Positions 1 to 7,349 of a DNA stretch of 18,827 bases are shown here, piece by piece; positions within the stretch are counted from its first letter, which is position 1, and every line of letters starts with the position of its first letter. Position numbers and translations under genes: made by a program. Location: the NCBI GenBank assembly GCA_005792805.1, contig SXQV01000233.1, positions 1-18,827 on the forward strand. Direction: 5' to 3'. The stretch comes from Methylococcaceae bacterium (lineage in GTDB: Bacteria; Pseudomonadota; Gammaproteobacteria; Methylococcales; Methylococcaceae). The notes beneath the pieces are model-generated. The model saw nothing but the letters and a program-made list of their open reading frames with translations. It was not told the DNA's origin and did not search any database.

Positions 1-237
1 AGCTACGATGTGCTTGGCGATACCCTTCGCCTCACCTTGATGCGCAGCCCGGCCTACGCGCACCACGATCCCGCGCGGATGGACCTTGCGGCGCAGCCCT
101 CCATCATGGATCAGGGCTGGCACCAAATTCGGCTGCGGCATCGCCGTCTGCCGGGCCTGTACCGTCGCCTTGCAAAGAGTCCCGGGAGCACGGATGGAGC
201 CGCTCAGAACCTGCACGACTCCGATCTCAGCCGTTAA
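1..237 (+). pseudogene. GH38-type alpha-mannosidase, C-terminal fragment (out-of-frame tail)
   Basis: The frame is open from the first base. Its residues up to about base 135 resemble the C-terminal region of bacterial GH38 alpha-mannosidases: a leucine-rich strand, then RSPAYAHHDP, then a short spacer and MDQGWHQIRL. That is the family's 'RSP.Y..HDP ... DQG' signature near the end of the enzyme. From about base 115 the DNA also encodes, in the next frame, the iron-sulfur domain of a molybdenum hydroxylase, so the mannosidase frame after roughly base 135 is a meaningless tail ending at 237. The upstream catalytic part lies outside the window, so whether the whole gene is broken cannot be seen. 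The mannosidase call rests on motif recognition only. Confidence 0.6.
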
Positions 238-532
238 CGGAAAGATCGTCACGACCGTGGAAGGGCTGGCCCGGAGCGATGGTCAATTACATCCGTTGCA
301 GAAAGCCTTTCTCAAGCATTTTTCCTTTCAATGCGGTTATTCGGCGCCAGGTTTTCTCATGGCATCCCTCTGCCTGATCGACAAACTCCAGCGCAGCCCG
401 ATACCACGAACCAGCATCGATAATGCGATCGAGGAAGCCGTGGGTCAGCATGTCTGCCGGTGTACCGGATATGTTCGTTACTACCAGGCCATACGGGAGG
501 TTATTCTCGATACGCCCGGGCTCGTCACCTGA
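116..532 (+). pseudogene. [2Fe-2S] subunit of a xanthine dehydrogenase-family hydroxylase, N-terminally truncated
   Basis: Recognisable homology starts abruptly at AGTKFGCGIAVC. The first cluster ligands are present as CGIAVCRAC (C-x4-C-x2-C) followed by the Cys in RTCTTP. The linker with VNGKIVTTVEGLA and the helical second cluster domain follow, ending with CRCTGYVRYYQAIREVI, all typical of the CoxS/XdhA small subunit that passes electrons from the Mo site. The roughly 40 N-terminal residues of the ferredoxin-like fold are missing and replaced by mannosidase sequence in another frame. No good start codon or ribosome-binding site exists in frame; the frame is open only from about base 41 and offers TTG at 86 or ATG at 194. 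The second cluster reads CGYSAPG where CGYCTPG is usual, so one of the four expected Cys is Ser. The partner molybdopterin subunit does not follow. Probably non-functional. Confidence 0.8.
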
Positions 533-556
533 ATCCTGATACCCCTTGGAATGGTC

Positions 557-1564
557 ATGGCAAAGTTATGCTCCAGAATGTGGACAGCCTTTTTTATTCT
601 GTTCCAACTGTCTGCCGTTACTTACGGCAGTGAGGAAAACCAGGATGATGCGGTTCAGTACGGCAAGGATTGCGCCAGCCTGATTGCGGACGCGCCACCC
701 TTCAACTGTCTTGCCGGTGAGATTGTCAGGGTCACGGTGGACGGTAAGGAGCCCGCCGAGTACAGCCCCAATATGAACTGCGACAATCCGGCCTATCTGC
801 CCTACCCGAAGGCGGCACATGGCCAATGTGTGCCTTATTCCCGCGTGCAGACCCTGCGCGATGATGATATCCAGATACTCGGCTTGTGCCGGCGCATGTT
901 CATACGGCCCAAGGACGACCCGCACTTTGATTCGATCGAGATCATCATGCACAACAAGAAAACAGGTAGCACCTGTTTCATGATCTCGAAGAATTTTGGG
1001 GCCAATCCTCAAGGCGACGATGGCCGCAGGGTACCGCCACCCAGCGAGGAATCGCCCCCCAAAGGCCAGCTTGCCGCTCGCGACTTGTGGGCAACGCCCC
1101 AGCAGGTCGCGGATCATGGCTGTATCTACTGTCACGACAGCGACCCCTGGATGTATACCCCCTGGATTGCACAAACCTCCCAGCTTCCCTCCGATCCATT
1201 CGGCTATCATTCAGTCGATGTGGGTGGCCCCTTCAGGGCCTGGCCCAAGCCCATGAGCATCAATACGCGTGGCAACACCTGCACCGGCTGTCACCGAATT
1301 GGCTCGCTGAATACCTGTGGATCCCAGAAAATTCCAACTTTTGGCGATCAGCCCCCGAAGATGACTCAGGCACTCACCTGGATGCCGCCCGGCAGCAGCG
1401 AGGGAGCCGAGGAATGGGCGGCCATCTATAAGCAAAGTGTCGATGATCTGTCGCGCTGCTGCGGCGATCATCAATCACCCGGATGCCGGGTCGAGCCTAT
1501 CGACAGCAAAAGCTCCTGGACCGACAGATTGAAGGTCATCAATCCTCACCATTCAGGAAGATAA
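557..1564 (+). CDS. Secreted diheme c-type cytochrome-like protein
   Basis: The 335-residue protein starts with a basic, then hydrophobic signal peptide (about residues 1-23, ending near VTYGS). It contains two classical heme-binding CxxCH motifs, CIYCH encoded at 1121-1135 and CTGCH at 1280-1294, so a periplasmic diheme electron carrier is likely. It also has many other cysteines, including CASL, FNCL, MNCD, CCGDH and GCRVE, which suggests disulfides in an additional N-terminal domain of about 150 residues that I do not recognise. The ATG at 557 is preferred because GGA at 548-550 sits 6 nt upstream; ATG at 551 is an alternative. It begins 24 nt after the truncated iron-sulfur gene. Hydroxylases of this class often carry a cytochrome c subunit, so it may have been the electron acceptor, but its sequence does not match the usual triheme subunit I would expect there. 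Confidence 0.72.
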   Translation: MAKLCSRMWTAFFILFQLSAVTYGSEENQDDAVQYGKDCASLIADAPPFNCLAGEIVRVTVDGKEPAEYSPNMNCDNPAYLPYPKAAHGQCVPYSRVQTLRDDDIQILGLCRRMFIRPKDDPHFDSIEIIMHNKKTGSTCFMISKNFGANPQGDDGRRVPPPSEESPPKGQLAARDLWATPQQVADHGCIYCHDSDPWMYTPWIAQTSQLPSDPFGYHSVDVGGPFRAWPKPMSINTRGNTCTGCHRIGSLNTCGSQKIPTFGDQPPKMTQALTWMPPGSSEGAEEWAAIYKQSVDDLSRCCGDHQSPGCRVEPIDSKSSWTDRLKVINPHHSGR

Positions 1565-1906
1565 AGGCAAAGTAACTTGAGCCTACCCACCAACCACCAT
1601 GGAGACTACCTTGAGGAGCGCGTCGTGTGAGCCACAAGAACAATAACGAGCGGGCGACTCCGGAAGGCTCTACCCAACCCGGCGGACTGACATGCAGCAC
1701 GATTACCACAGCGGGTTTGATGCCAGCGGCCGCTTCGGTGGAGGCGGCGGGTAGGACCAGGAACGCAGCGGAGACTTTCGCCGTGGTCCAGGGAGGGAAC
1801 GACCCAATGGCATGGGAGCGGTGTATCCCTCGGCCACTTCCATGATTTTTCAATGGGTTGCCCTCTTCTAGGCCATGTCTATCCGGTCGGAATCTGGTTA
1901 CTGATC
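1565..1906 (+). other. 342-bp gap with no convincing gene
   Basis: Short open frames exist on both strands (for example 1627-1845 plus, 1539-1853 minus), but none resembles a known protein or has a good ribosome-binding site. One plus-strand frame starting at ATG 1692, with GGCGGA 5 nt upstream, encodes a Gly-rich 20-residue peptide. After its TAG the frame stays open and is rich in Gly, Arg and Pro, which may be a relic. No terminator hairpin followed by a T-run and no clear promoter was seen. Confidence 0.4.
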
Positions 1907-2497
1907 ATGACCACCGTAGCCGGATTGCTGCTGGCGGCTGGCTTCAGCCGCCGGTTTGGCGCGAACAAGCTGCTCCAGCCCCTCTCGCCCATGACCTGTG
2001 TTGCCAGTCAGGCCTGCATCACCCTCCGGGAGGGCGTCGATCATACGCTGGCAATCATTCGGCCCGGCCAGCCCGAATTGGCGTCGATATTTACCGCCGC
2101 CGGGGCGGAAGTCGTGGTTTTCGAGGAGGCCGAACAGGGCATGGGCGCCACCCTGGCGCATGGAGTTCGTTCGTCAATGCAAGCCGATGCCTGGATGGTG
2201 GCGCTGGCCGACATGCCGTGGATCAGGCCGGAGACAGTGCACTCCGTAACGCAAGCCCTGAGATCTGGAGCGCCGCTCGTCGTCCCGGTGCATGGCAATC
2301 GCCATGGGCATCCCGTCGGTTTTAGCTCCTGTTTTCTGGAAGAACTGCTGACCCTGCGGGGTGACCAGGGCGCGAAGTCCATCCTGAACCGCCATGCCGA
2401 TCGATTGCAGTGCCTGCCTTGCGACGATCCCGGGATATATCGGGATGTCGACTTCCCGGTGGATCTTGATCCCCTCCAGTCTCCCGCTCTACCCTGA
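1907..2497 (+). CDS. MocA-like molybdenum cofactor nucleotidyltransferase
   Basis: This 196-residue NTP-transferase belongs to the MobA/MocA family, which attaches CMP or GMP to molybdopterin for molybdenum hydroxylases. Visible motifs are the N-terminal nucleotide-binding loop LLLAAGFSRRFGANKLL, the metal-binding ADMPWI (the family's DMP), and GHPVGF, which is typical of the MocA branch that makes molybdopterin cytosine dinucleotide. The start at 1907 is chosen because family members begin directly with the strand MTTVAGLLLAAG; an in-frame ATG at 1853 would add 18 unrelated residues. The ribosome-binding site is weak. xdhC begins 9 nt after the stop, so the two are likely co-transcribed. With the hydroxylase large subunit absent here, its client enzyme must be elsewhere or lost. 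Confidence 0.85.
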   Translation: MTTVAGLLLAAGFSRRFGANKLLQPLSPMTCVASQACITLREGVDHTLAIIRPGQPELASIFTAAGAEVVVFEEAEQGMGATLAHGVRSSMQADAWMVALADMPWIRPETVHSVTQALRSGAPLVVPVHGNRHGHPVGFSSCFLEELLTLRGDQGAKSILNRHADRLQCLPCDDPGIYRDVDFPVDLDPLQSPALP

Positions 2498-2506
2498 TCG
2501 CTGGCC

Positions 2507-3286
2507 ATGAACGGGGAATTGATCCGGTTGTTGCAACGATTCAGCGACAAGCGCACACCTTATGTTCTGGCCACGGTCGTGGAAGTGCTAGGGTCATCCT
2601 CCGCTCCGCCGGCCTCCCGTGCGGTTTTTGACAGCCGGGGCAAATTGGTGATCGGCTGGATCGGCGGGGGCTGTGCGCAATCGATCGTGGCGCACGCCGC
2701 CCTGGACAGCCTGGGTGACGGTAAATCCCGAATGATTGACATTGATCTCAATGACGAAATTTTCGGAGCAGCCATGCCGTGCGGAGGCAATAAGCGCGTG
2801 TTTGTCGAACCGGTGATACCCAACCCCATGCTCTGGCTGCTGGGACGCGGAACCCTGGTCCAGCAGATTTGTGAACTGGCCAGCCGGATGGACTTTGATG
2901 TCCTCGTCAATGACGCAGAGGCGACAGCCGATTCGCTACCCAGCGCTACCTGTGTCATCAACGATGACCAACAGTATCGACAACTCGCTCCCCGGGCGGG
3001 TGACTTCGTGGTGATTGCCACGCACCATAGAGGCGATTATGAGGCCTTGCGCAGAACTCTCCATTCGGAGGCCGCCTACATCGGTCTGGTTGCAAGCCGG
3101 CATCGGGCCTCTCTGGTACTTGAGCGCCTGCGTGGTGAAGGATTCTCCCAAGATCAGCTCAAGCGCATCCAGGCCCCCGCCGGTATCCCGATCAGTTCCA
3201 TTACACCCCAGGAAATAGCTCTGTCGATTGTCGCGGAATTGGTACGCCAACGCCGATCATCGGCTGATCACGCTCCGAGGCGATAA
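2507..3286 (+). CDS. xdhC: XdhC/CoxI-family molybdenum hydroxylase maturation factor
   Basis: XdhC proteins bind the molybdenum cofactor, help install the terminal sulfur ligand and insert the cofactor into xanthine dehydrogenase-type enzymes. The 259-residue protein has the N-terminal XdhC_CoxI domain (about residues 10-80, with VLGSSSAPPAS and GWIGGGCAQSIV). The conserved MPCGG and FVEP motifs follow near residues 88-100. The C-terminal domain is Rossmann-like, with LLGRGTLVQQI where many relatives have a GxGxxA-type loop, then ATHHRGDYEAL, YIGLVASRHR and APAGIPISSITPQEIALSI, all hallmarks of XdhC_C. It follows the MocA-like gene by 9 nt. Both accessory genes look intact although the adjacent iron-sulfur subunit is broken and the catalytic subunit is missing. 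Confidence 0.88.
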   Translation: MNGELIRLLQRFSDKRTPYVLATVVEVLGSSSAPPASRAVFDSRGKLVIGWIGGGCAQSIVAHAALDSLGDGKSRMIDIDLNDEIFGAAMPCGGNKRVFVEPVIPNPMLWLLGRGTLVQQICELASRMDFDVLVNDAEATADSLPSATCVINDDQQYRQLAPRAGDFVVIATHHRGDYEALRRTLHSEAAYIGLVASRHRASLVLERLRGEGFSQDQLKRIQAPAGIPISSITPQEIALSIVAELVRQRRSSADHAPRR

Positions 3287-3360
3287 AGTCGGCTCCGACG
3301 TCTCCTGGTGTGCTGATTAGAAATCCGCAGACAGAAGCGCTTGACGTGAATCTGCCAAAG

Positions 3361-3416
3361 ACGTCATGAAATATTCATGGCTTCGTCACACAGGCTTCAC
3401 ATAGCCAACCTATTCT
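3361..3416 (+). promoter_or_regulatory. Four-unit Pho box and -10 element upstream of the glycolipid operon
   Basis: Four consecutive 11-nt units start at 3361, 3372, 3383 and 3394. Their first seven bases are ACGTCAT, TATTCAT, TCGTCAC and GCTTCAC, matching the PhoB half-site CTGTCAT in its GTCAT/TCA core. A -10 candidate TATTCT lies at 3411-3416, 10 nt after the last conserved base, so the box replaces the -35 element as in classical PhoB-activated promoters. The 75-nt leader runs to the ATG at 3492. No database search was possible. Confidence 0.75.
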
Positions 3417-3491
3417 GGCGGCCTGATAAAGGTCTGTTTGCCGACTATCCCCCTATCAACGCCAGAGCCTGGTTCCTGGAGGAGCTTATTC

Positions 3492-4523
3492 ATGAAACTC
3501 GCCCTGATCACGGACGCCTGGCGCCCGCAAATTAATGGCGTTGTCACGACGTTGAGTACCGTGACCGAACGCCTCCGGGCCTTTGGCCATACCGTTGAAA
3601 CCGTTACTCCCGATCAATTCCGCAACTGGCCTTGCCCGACCTATCCTGAAATCCGGTTGGCGCTGGGCTCCCGTCGTGCGCTAAATGCGCGACTCGACGG
3701 CTTTATGCCGGATGCTATCCACATCGCCACGGAAGGCCCTTTGGGGCTCGCAGCCAGAAGCTATTGTCTGAAGCGGGGTCTTCCCTTTACGACTTCGTTT
3801 CACACCTTGTTCGCCGAGTATGTGAATGTCAGAACGGGCGTCCCCTTGTCCTGGGGATATCGTTTTCTGGCCTGGTTCCACAATGCCGGAGAGCGAGCCA
3901 TGGCGGCCACGCCGGGGTTAGTGGAGCAACTCCGGCAACGGGGTTTCGATAATCCTGCTTTGTGGTCACGCGGTGTCGAGACGGACTTGTTTTGCCCTCG
4001 TGAACGTGACCAGCTCCCAGGCCATGGACCGAAACTGCTTTATGTGGGCCGTGTGGCGATCGAGAAAAATATCGAAGCATTTTTGGCCTTGGATATCCCC
4101 GGCACCAAATACATCGTGGGAGATGGTCCGCAACGAGCTGAACTGGAATTGAAATATCCGGCCGCCGTTTTCCTGGGTTACAGGCATGGCGAGGATCTGG
4201 CACGACACATTTCCTCCGCCGATGTTTTCGTGTTTCCAAGCCGAACCGACACCTTCGGTTTGGTCATGCTGGAGGCTCTGGCCTGTGGTGTGCCCGTGGC
4301 CGCCTTCCCGGTACAGGGTCCCAGGGACGTCATTCTTAGCGACAAAGTGGGCTGTCTGGATGAGGATCTGGCTAAGGCGGTGGTTACCGCGTTGGCCCTC
4401 AATCGCGATGACTGCCGCCAATATGCGCTGGGTTATACCTGGGATAACTGTGCCCGCTTATTTGAGAGCCATCTGGCTCCCATTGCCCGTCCTATTGGCG
4501 TACCAGCTCCAGCTACTTTATGA
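3492..4523 (+). CDS. GT4-family glycosyltransferase, probable lipid glycosyltransferase
   Basis: This 343-residue GT-B enzyme starts with MKLALITDAWRPQINGVV, the acceptor-domain signature of GT4 enzymes close to PimA, SqdX and the Agt-type diacylglycerol glycosyltransferases. Further motifs are PDAIHIATEGPLGLAAR, TSFHTLFAEY, LLYVGRVAIEKNIEAFL (sugar-nucleotide domain start) and SRTDTFGLVMLEALACGVP. In the last one the EX7E pair is D253 and E261, an Asp-for-Glu variant. The ATG at 3492 has a GGAGGAG ribosome-binding site about 7 nt upstream; the frame opens earlier but has no comparable start. The Pho box upstream and the PAP2 gene 10 nt downstream suggest it glycosylates diacylglycerol to make phosphorus-free lipids. 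Donor sugar and acceptor cannot be read from sequence; another membrane or surface glycoconjugate is possible. Confidence 0.82.
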   Translation: MKLALITDAWRPQINGVVTTLSTVTERLRAFGHTVETVTPDQFRNWPCPTYPEIRLALGSRRALNARLDGFMPDAIHIATEGPLGLAARSYCLKRGLPFTTSFHTLFAEYVNVRTGVPLSWGYRFLAWFHNAGERAMAATPGLVEQLRQRGFDNPALWSRGVETDLFCPRERDQLPGHGPKLLYVGRVAIEKNIEAFLALDIPGTKYIVGDGPQRAELELKYPAAVFLGYRHGEDLARHISSADVFVFPSRTDTFGLVMLEALACGVPVAAFPVQGPRDVILSDKVGCLDEDLAKAVVTALALNRDDCRQYALGYTWDNCARLFESHLAPIARPIGVPAPATL

Positions 4524-4533
4524 GGTCACGAAG

Positions 4534-5058
4534 ATGAAGGTCATGCAGACTATTCACCAATACGATGTGAGTATTTTTCTCTGGGTTGCCCAGCGTAAGG
4601 CCAAAATCACCTTGGTCAAGCTGGCACGCGGTATCTCCAAAACGGCCGATGGTCCGTTATATCTCGTGTTAGCTCTCGCGCTGATCAGCGCCGGTCAAGA
4701 ACCACAGCAAACCTTACTGACCTGTTTGTTGCTGGGCTTTACCCTAGAACGTCCGATTTATCTGATTCTGAAGAATAGTTTCCGGCGTCATAGGCCTCCT
4801 GCGGCCCTGAACATCCCCAGTTTCGTCACCCCGTCGGATCGATTCAGCTTTCCATCCGGACATACCTCCGCCGCATTCCTGGTGGCGACTTTGGTGTGTG
4901 CTTTTTATCCCGTCCTCTCGCCCATCCTTTTTACTTGGGCGACCGCTGTCGGCATGGCGCGTGTCATTCTGGGGGTGCATTTTCCGACCGATACCCTGAT
5001 GGGTGCCCTCATGGGCAGTGCCCTGGCCTTCGTAAGCATGGAGATGCTCGCGTCATGA
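4534..5058 (+). CDS. PAP2-family membrane lipid phosphatase
   Basis: This 174-residue integral membrane protein has several hydrophobic segments and the three PAP2 phosphatase motifs. K80 to P88 fits KX6RP, PSGH lies at residues 107-110 with catalytic-acid H110, and ARVILGVHFPTD holds R143, nucleophile H149 and D153. The usual Ser before R143 is Ala. PAP2 enzymes dephosphorylate phosphatidic acid, lysophospholipid phosphates or undecaprenyl diphosphate. The ATG at 4534 has GAGG 8 nt upstream and lies 10 nt after the glycosyltransferase stop. The stop overlaps the next start in ATGA at 5055-5058. Its position between two glycosyltransferases under a Pho box argues for turning phosphatidic acid into diacylglycerol while releasing phosphate. 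The substrate is inferred. Confidence 0.85.
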   Translation: MKVMQTIHQYDVSIFLWVAQRKAKITLVKLARGISKTADGPLYLVLALALISAGQEPQQTLLTCLLLGFTLERPIYLILKNSFRRHRPPAALNIPSFVTPSDRFSFPSGHTSAAFLVATLVCAFYPVLSPILFTWATAVGMARVILGVHFPTDTLMGALMGSALAFVSMEMLAS

Positions 5059-6095
5059 AAATACTTTATGGCGTGCAGGGCACTGGTAATGGCCACATCA
5101 CACGGGCCCGTGCCATTGCACCGAAACTCAAGGAGGCGGGCGCAGAGGTGACCTGGCTGTTTACCGGGAGACCTCGCAATGACTTTTTCGAGATGGAGAT
5201 CTTTGGCGACTATCAATGGCGCAATGGCCTGACCTTCCAGACCCGGCATGGACATGTCCATTACCTGCGTACCGCGTTGTACAACAATCTGCTCCGTTTC
5301 ATCCATGAAGTTCGGACTTTAGATTTGAGTGGTTATGATCTGGTTGTCACGGACTTCGAGCCCGTCACGGCCTGGGCTGCCAAATTGCGGGGTATCAGAA
5401 CGGTCGGGATAGGACATCAATATGCCTTTGGTCTGGATATTCCCGTAGCCGGTGCCGATTTTATGGGAACCCAGTTGCTGAAGTATTTTGCGCCAGCCAG
5501 TCTGGGTTTGGGCATCCATTGGCACCATTTCAATGGCCCGATTCTTCCCCCCATGATTGAAACGCCACTCACGGATAATTCGCACAATCCGCGCAAGATC
5601 ATTGTTTATCTGCCTTTCGAGGATATTCCATCGATTCTCCGTGTGCTCAAGCCTTTCACCGATTATGAGTTTCACGTCTACCATCCGGGCGGCCCTGTGG
5701 CTATGACGGCGAAAACGAGCCATATCCAGGTAAAGGGACTTTCGCGGCAAGGTTTCCTGGTCGATTTTGCCGATTGCGGGGGGGTTCTCTGTAATGCCGG
5801 TTTTGAGTTGCCGAGCGAAGCCCTGCATCAGGGCAAGAAACTTCTGGTAAAACCGTTGCACAGGCAGATGGAGCAGCTTTCCAATGCCCTCGCGCTGGAC
5901 CAGTTGCAGCTGGGTGAAGTTATGCACGATCTTGACCCTGAAATCGTTGCCCGGTGGCTGGCAGCCGGGCATTCGCCTACGATTCACTATCCTGATGTGG
6001 CCGGTGCCGTCACCCAATGGCTGATGAGGGGCGCACTGGAAATTGAACAGACATGGATTGAAAGTGTGTGGAACCGATGTGAGCGGTCGAGCTGA
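5055..6095 (+). CDS. GT28-like glycosyltransferase (MJ1255/VC2487-type)
   Basis: This 346-residue GT-B protein starts MKILYGVQGTGNGHITRARAIAP, the glycine- and histidine-containing loop of the MJ1255/VC2487 group of UDP-sugar-dependent glycosyltransferases, related to the MurG/MGDG-synthase (GT28) fold. The C-terminal donor-binding region has CNAGFELPSEALHQGKKLLV and then HRQMEQLSNALALDQL. The start ATG overlaps the PAP2 stop by 4 nt, indicating translational coupling and one operon. A second glycosyltransferase next to PAP2 and GT4 could add a second sugar to a glycolipid or act on another acceptor. The gene ends 74 nt before dgkA, with no obvious terminator between them. Confidence 0.78.
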   Translation: MKILYGVQGTGNGHITRARAIAPKLKEAGAEVTWLFTGRPRNDFFEMEIFGDYQWRNGLTFQTRHGHVHYLRTALYNNLLRFIHEVRTLDLSGYDLVVTDFEPVTAWAAKLRGIRTVGIGHQYAFGLDIPVAGADFMGTQLLKYFAPASLGLGIHWHHFNGPILPPMIETPLTDNSHNPRKIIVYLPFEDIPSILRVLKPFTDYEFHVYHPGGPVAMTAKTSHIQVKGLSRQGFLVDFADCGGVLCNAGFELPSEALHQGKKLLVKPLHRQMEQLSNALALDQLQLGEVMHDLDPEIVARWLAAGHSPTIHYPDVAGAVTQWLMRGALEIEQTWIESVWNRCERSS

Positions 6096-6169
6096 TTTTC
6101 CCGCTTTCCCCGATGCAACACCTTGATGTAGTGTGCTGACTCCTAAATTTAATTCACTTACCCACTATC

Positions 6170-6556
6170 ATGGCAGGACAAAATCTCACCGGTTTCGCAC
6201 GCATTTACGCCGCATTTTTCCATTCAATGCGCGGCTTCAAGGCCACCTGGCGGCATGAAGAAGCCTTCCGTCTCGAAGTTTACCTCTTCGTCATTGGTAG
6301 CCCGCTTGGGCTTTGGTTAGGCATTACCGGGGTTGAAAAGGCGCTGCTGGTAGGCAGCCTGATTCTGGTCATGATTGTCGAACTGCTCAATACCGGTATC
6401 GAAATTGTCGTCGACCGCATTAGCTTCGAGCGTCATGAGCTTTCTGGACGAGCCAAGGATGTGGGCTCGGCAGCCGTCTTGTCATCCCTTCTGCTTGCGG
6501 GGCTGGTTTGGGTGCTGATACTCGCTCCCCGTTTCGCACTGCAACACAACATCTGA
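6170..6556 (+). CDS. dgkA: Diacylglycerol kinase
   Basis: DgkA is a small trimeric inner-membrane kinase that phosphorylates diacylglycerol to phosphatidic acid with ATP. The 128-residue protein shows EEAFRLEVY, three hydrophobic segments, and the signature ELLNTGIEIVVDRISFERHELSGRAKD... broken here by known conserved positions: E71 begins ELLNT and E78 corresponds to the catalytic Glu, followed by SGRAKDVGSAAV. The length is normal. No clear ribosome-binding site precedes ATG 6170. The 74-nt gap after the glycosyltransferase holds TAAATT and AT-rich sequence but no Pho box, so it may have its own promoter or be read through. It would recycle diacylglycerol made by the upstream PAP2 enzyme and so set the balance between glycolipid and phospholipid. 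Confidence 0.92.
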   Translation: MAGQNLTGFARIYAAFFHSMRGFKATWRHEEAFRLEVYLFVIGSPLGLWLGITGVEKALLVGSLILVMIVELLNTGIEIVVDRISFERHELSGRAKDVGSAAVLSSLLLAGLVWVLILAPRFALQHNI

Positions 6557-6593
6557 CGCCGCATCTGGGTCCAGCCTCTCTCCAATTTGGCGT

Positions 6594-6627
6594 ATGTAAC
6601 CGCATTGTCATATTTCCCCCGTAAATT
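6594..6627 (+). promoter_or_regulatory. Two-unit Pho box and -10 element upstream of phoB
   Basis: Two 11-nt units start at 6594 (ATGTAAC) and 6605 (TTGTCAT), and a -10 candidate TAAATT lies at 6622-6627, 10 nt after the second core. This geometry equals the other three Pho boxes in the window, so phoB is probably autoregulated. The first unit departs from consensus (A for C). A strong ribosome-binding site GAGGGGG follows just before ATG 6663. Confidence 0.62.
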
Positions 6628-6662
6628 GTTATGCTCACGGCTTAACGGTTAACGAGGGGGCG

Positions 6663-7349
6663 ATGCTGAATATTCTGGTAGTCGAAGACGATGTTGCCAT
6701 TCGAGACATGCTGAGGGATGTGCTTGAACAGGCCGACTACGTGGTCCAGATGTCTACGGACACACAGAGGGCGTTTGAGCTGATGCAGAAGCAGGTTCCC
6801 GACCTCATCCTGCTGGACTGGATGTTGCCGGGACAAAGCGGCATTGAGTGGGCCCGGCGCTTAAAAAAGGATGAGGCCTATGCCGGCATCCCAATCATCA
6901 TGCTGACGGCCAAGGGCGAGGTCGATGACAAAATCAAAAGCCTCGACACCGGACTGGATGACCACATCACCAAGCCGTTCTCCTCGCGGGAGTTACTCGC
7001 GAGAATCCGCGCCGTCCTGCGCCGCTCCGGCAAACTCGACAAGCAGAATCGCATCGAGATGGGCGGCATCACACTGATTCCAGACCAGCATCGTGTCTCG
7101 ATAGCCGACAATCCGGTGACCATCAGCCCTACCGAATATCGGCTGCTGGAATTCTTTCTCACCCACCCCGACCGCGTCTACAGTCGTACTCAACTCCTTG
7201 ATCAGGTGTGGGGCCGTCATACTTTCATCGAGGAGAGAACAGTCGATGTTCACATCCGCCGTCTGCGTAAACTGTTGGCCGAGTATGATCGTGAAAATCT
7301 GATCCAAACTGTCCGGGGTTTCGGCTATCGGTTTTCCATGGTCGAGTGA
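6663..7349 (+). CDS. phoB: PhoB-type phosphate response regulator (OmpR family)
   Basis: The 228-residue protein has an N-terminal receiver domain with acidic pocket E8, D9 and D10, phospho-acceptor D52, switch T82 and K104 in TKPFS. A C-terminal OmpR/PhoB winged helix (about residues 130-228) shows SPTEYRLLEFFLTHPDRVYSR, EERTVDVHIRRLRKLL and TVRGFGYRFS, close to Escherichia coli PhoB. GLDDHITKPFS varies slightly from the usual GADDYITKPFS. ATG 6663 has a GAGGGGG ribosome-binding site. PhoB assignment is supported by four Pho-box-like sites nearby and by phosphate-uptake genes downstream. The sensor kinase PhoR, commonly the next gene, is not here and must lie elsewhere. Confidence 0.9.
   Translation: MLNILVVEDDVAIRDMLRDVLEQADYVVQMSTDTQRAFELMQKQVPDLILLDWMLPGQSGIEWARRLKKDEAYAGIPIIMLTAKGEVDDKIKSLDTGLDDHITKPFSSRELLARIRAVLRRSGKLDKQNRIEMGGITLIPDQHRVSIADNPVTISPTEYRLLEFFLTHPDRVYSRTQLLDQVWGRHTFIEERTVDVHIRRLRKLLAEYDRENLIQTVRGFGYRFSMVE

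Noticed and set aside
1539..1853. Minus-strand open frame of 104 residues in the gap before the MocA-like gene
   Set aside because: Overlaps the end of the cytochrome gene, has no recognisable motif and a composition typical of chance frames.
3287..3300. Terminator after xdhC (GTCGG/CCGAC)
   Set aside because: A 5-bp palindrome with only 2 nt between the arms and no T-run cannot form a stable terminator.
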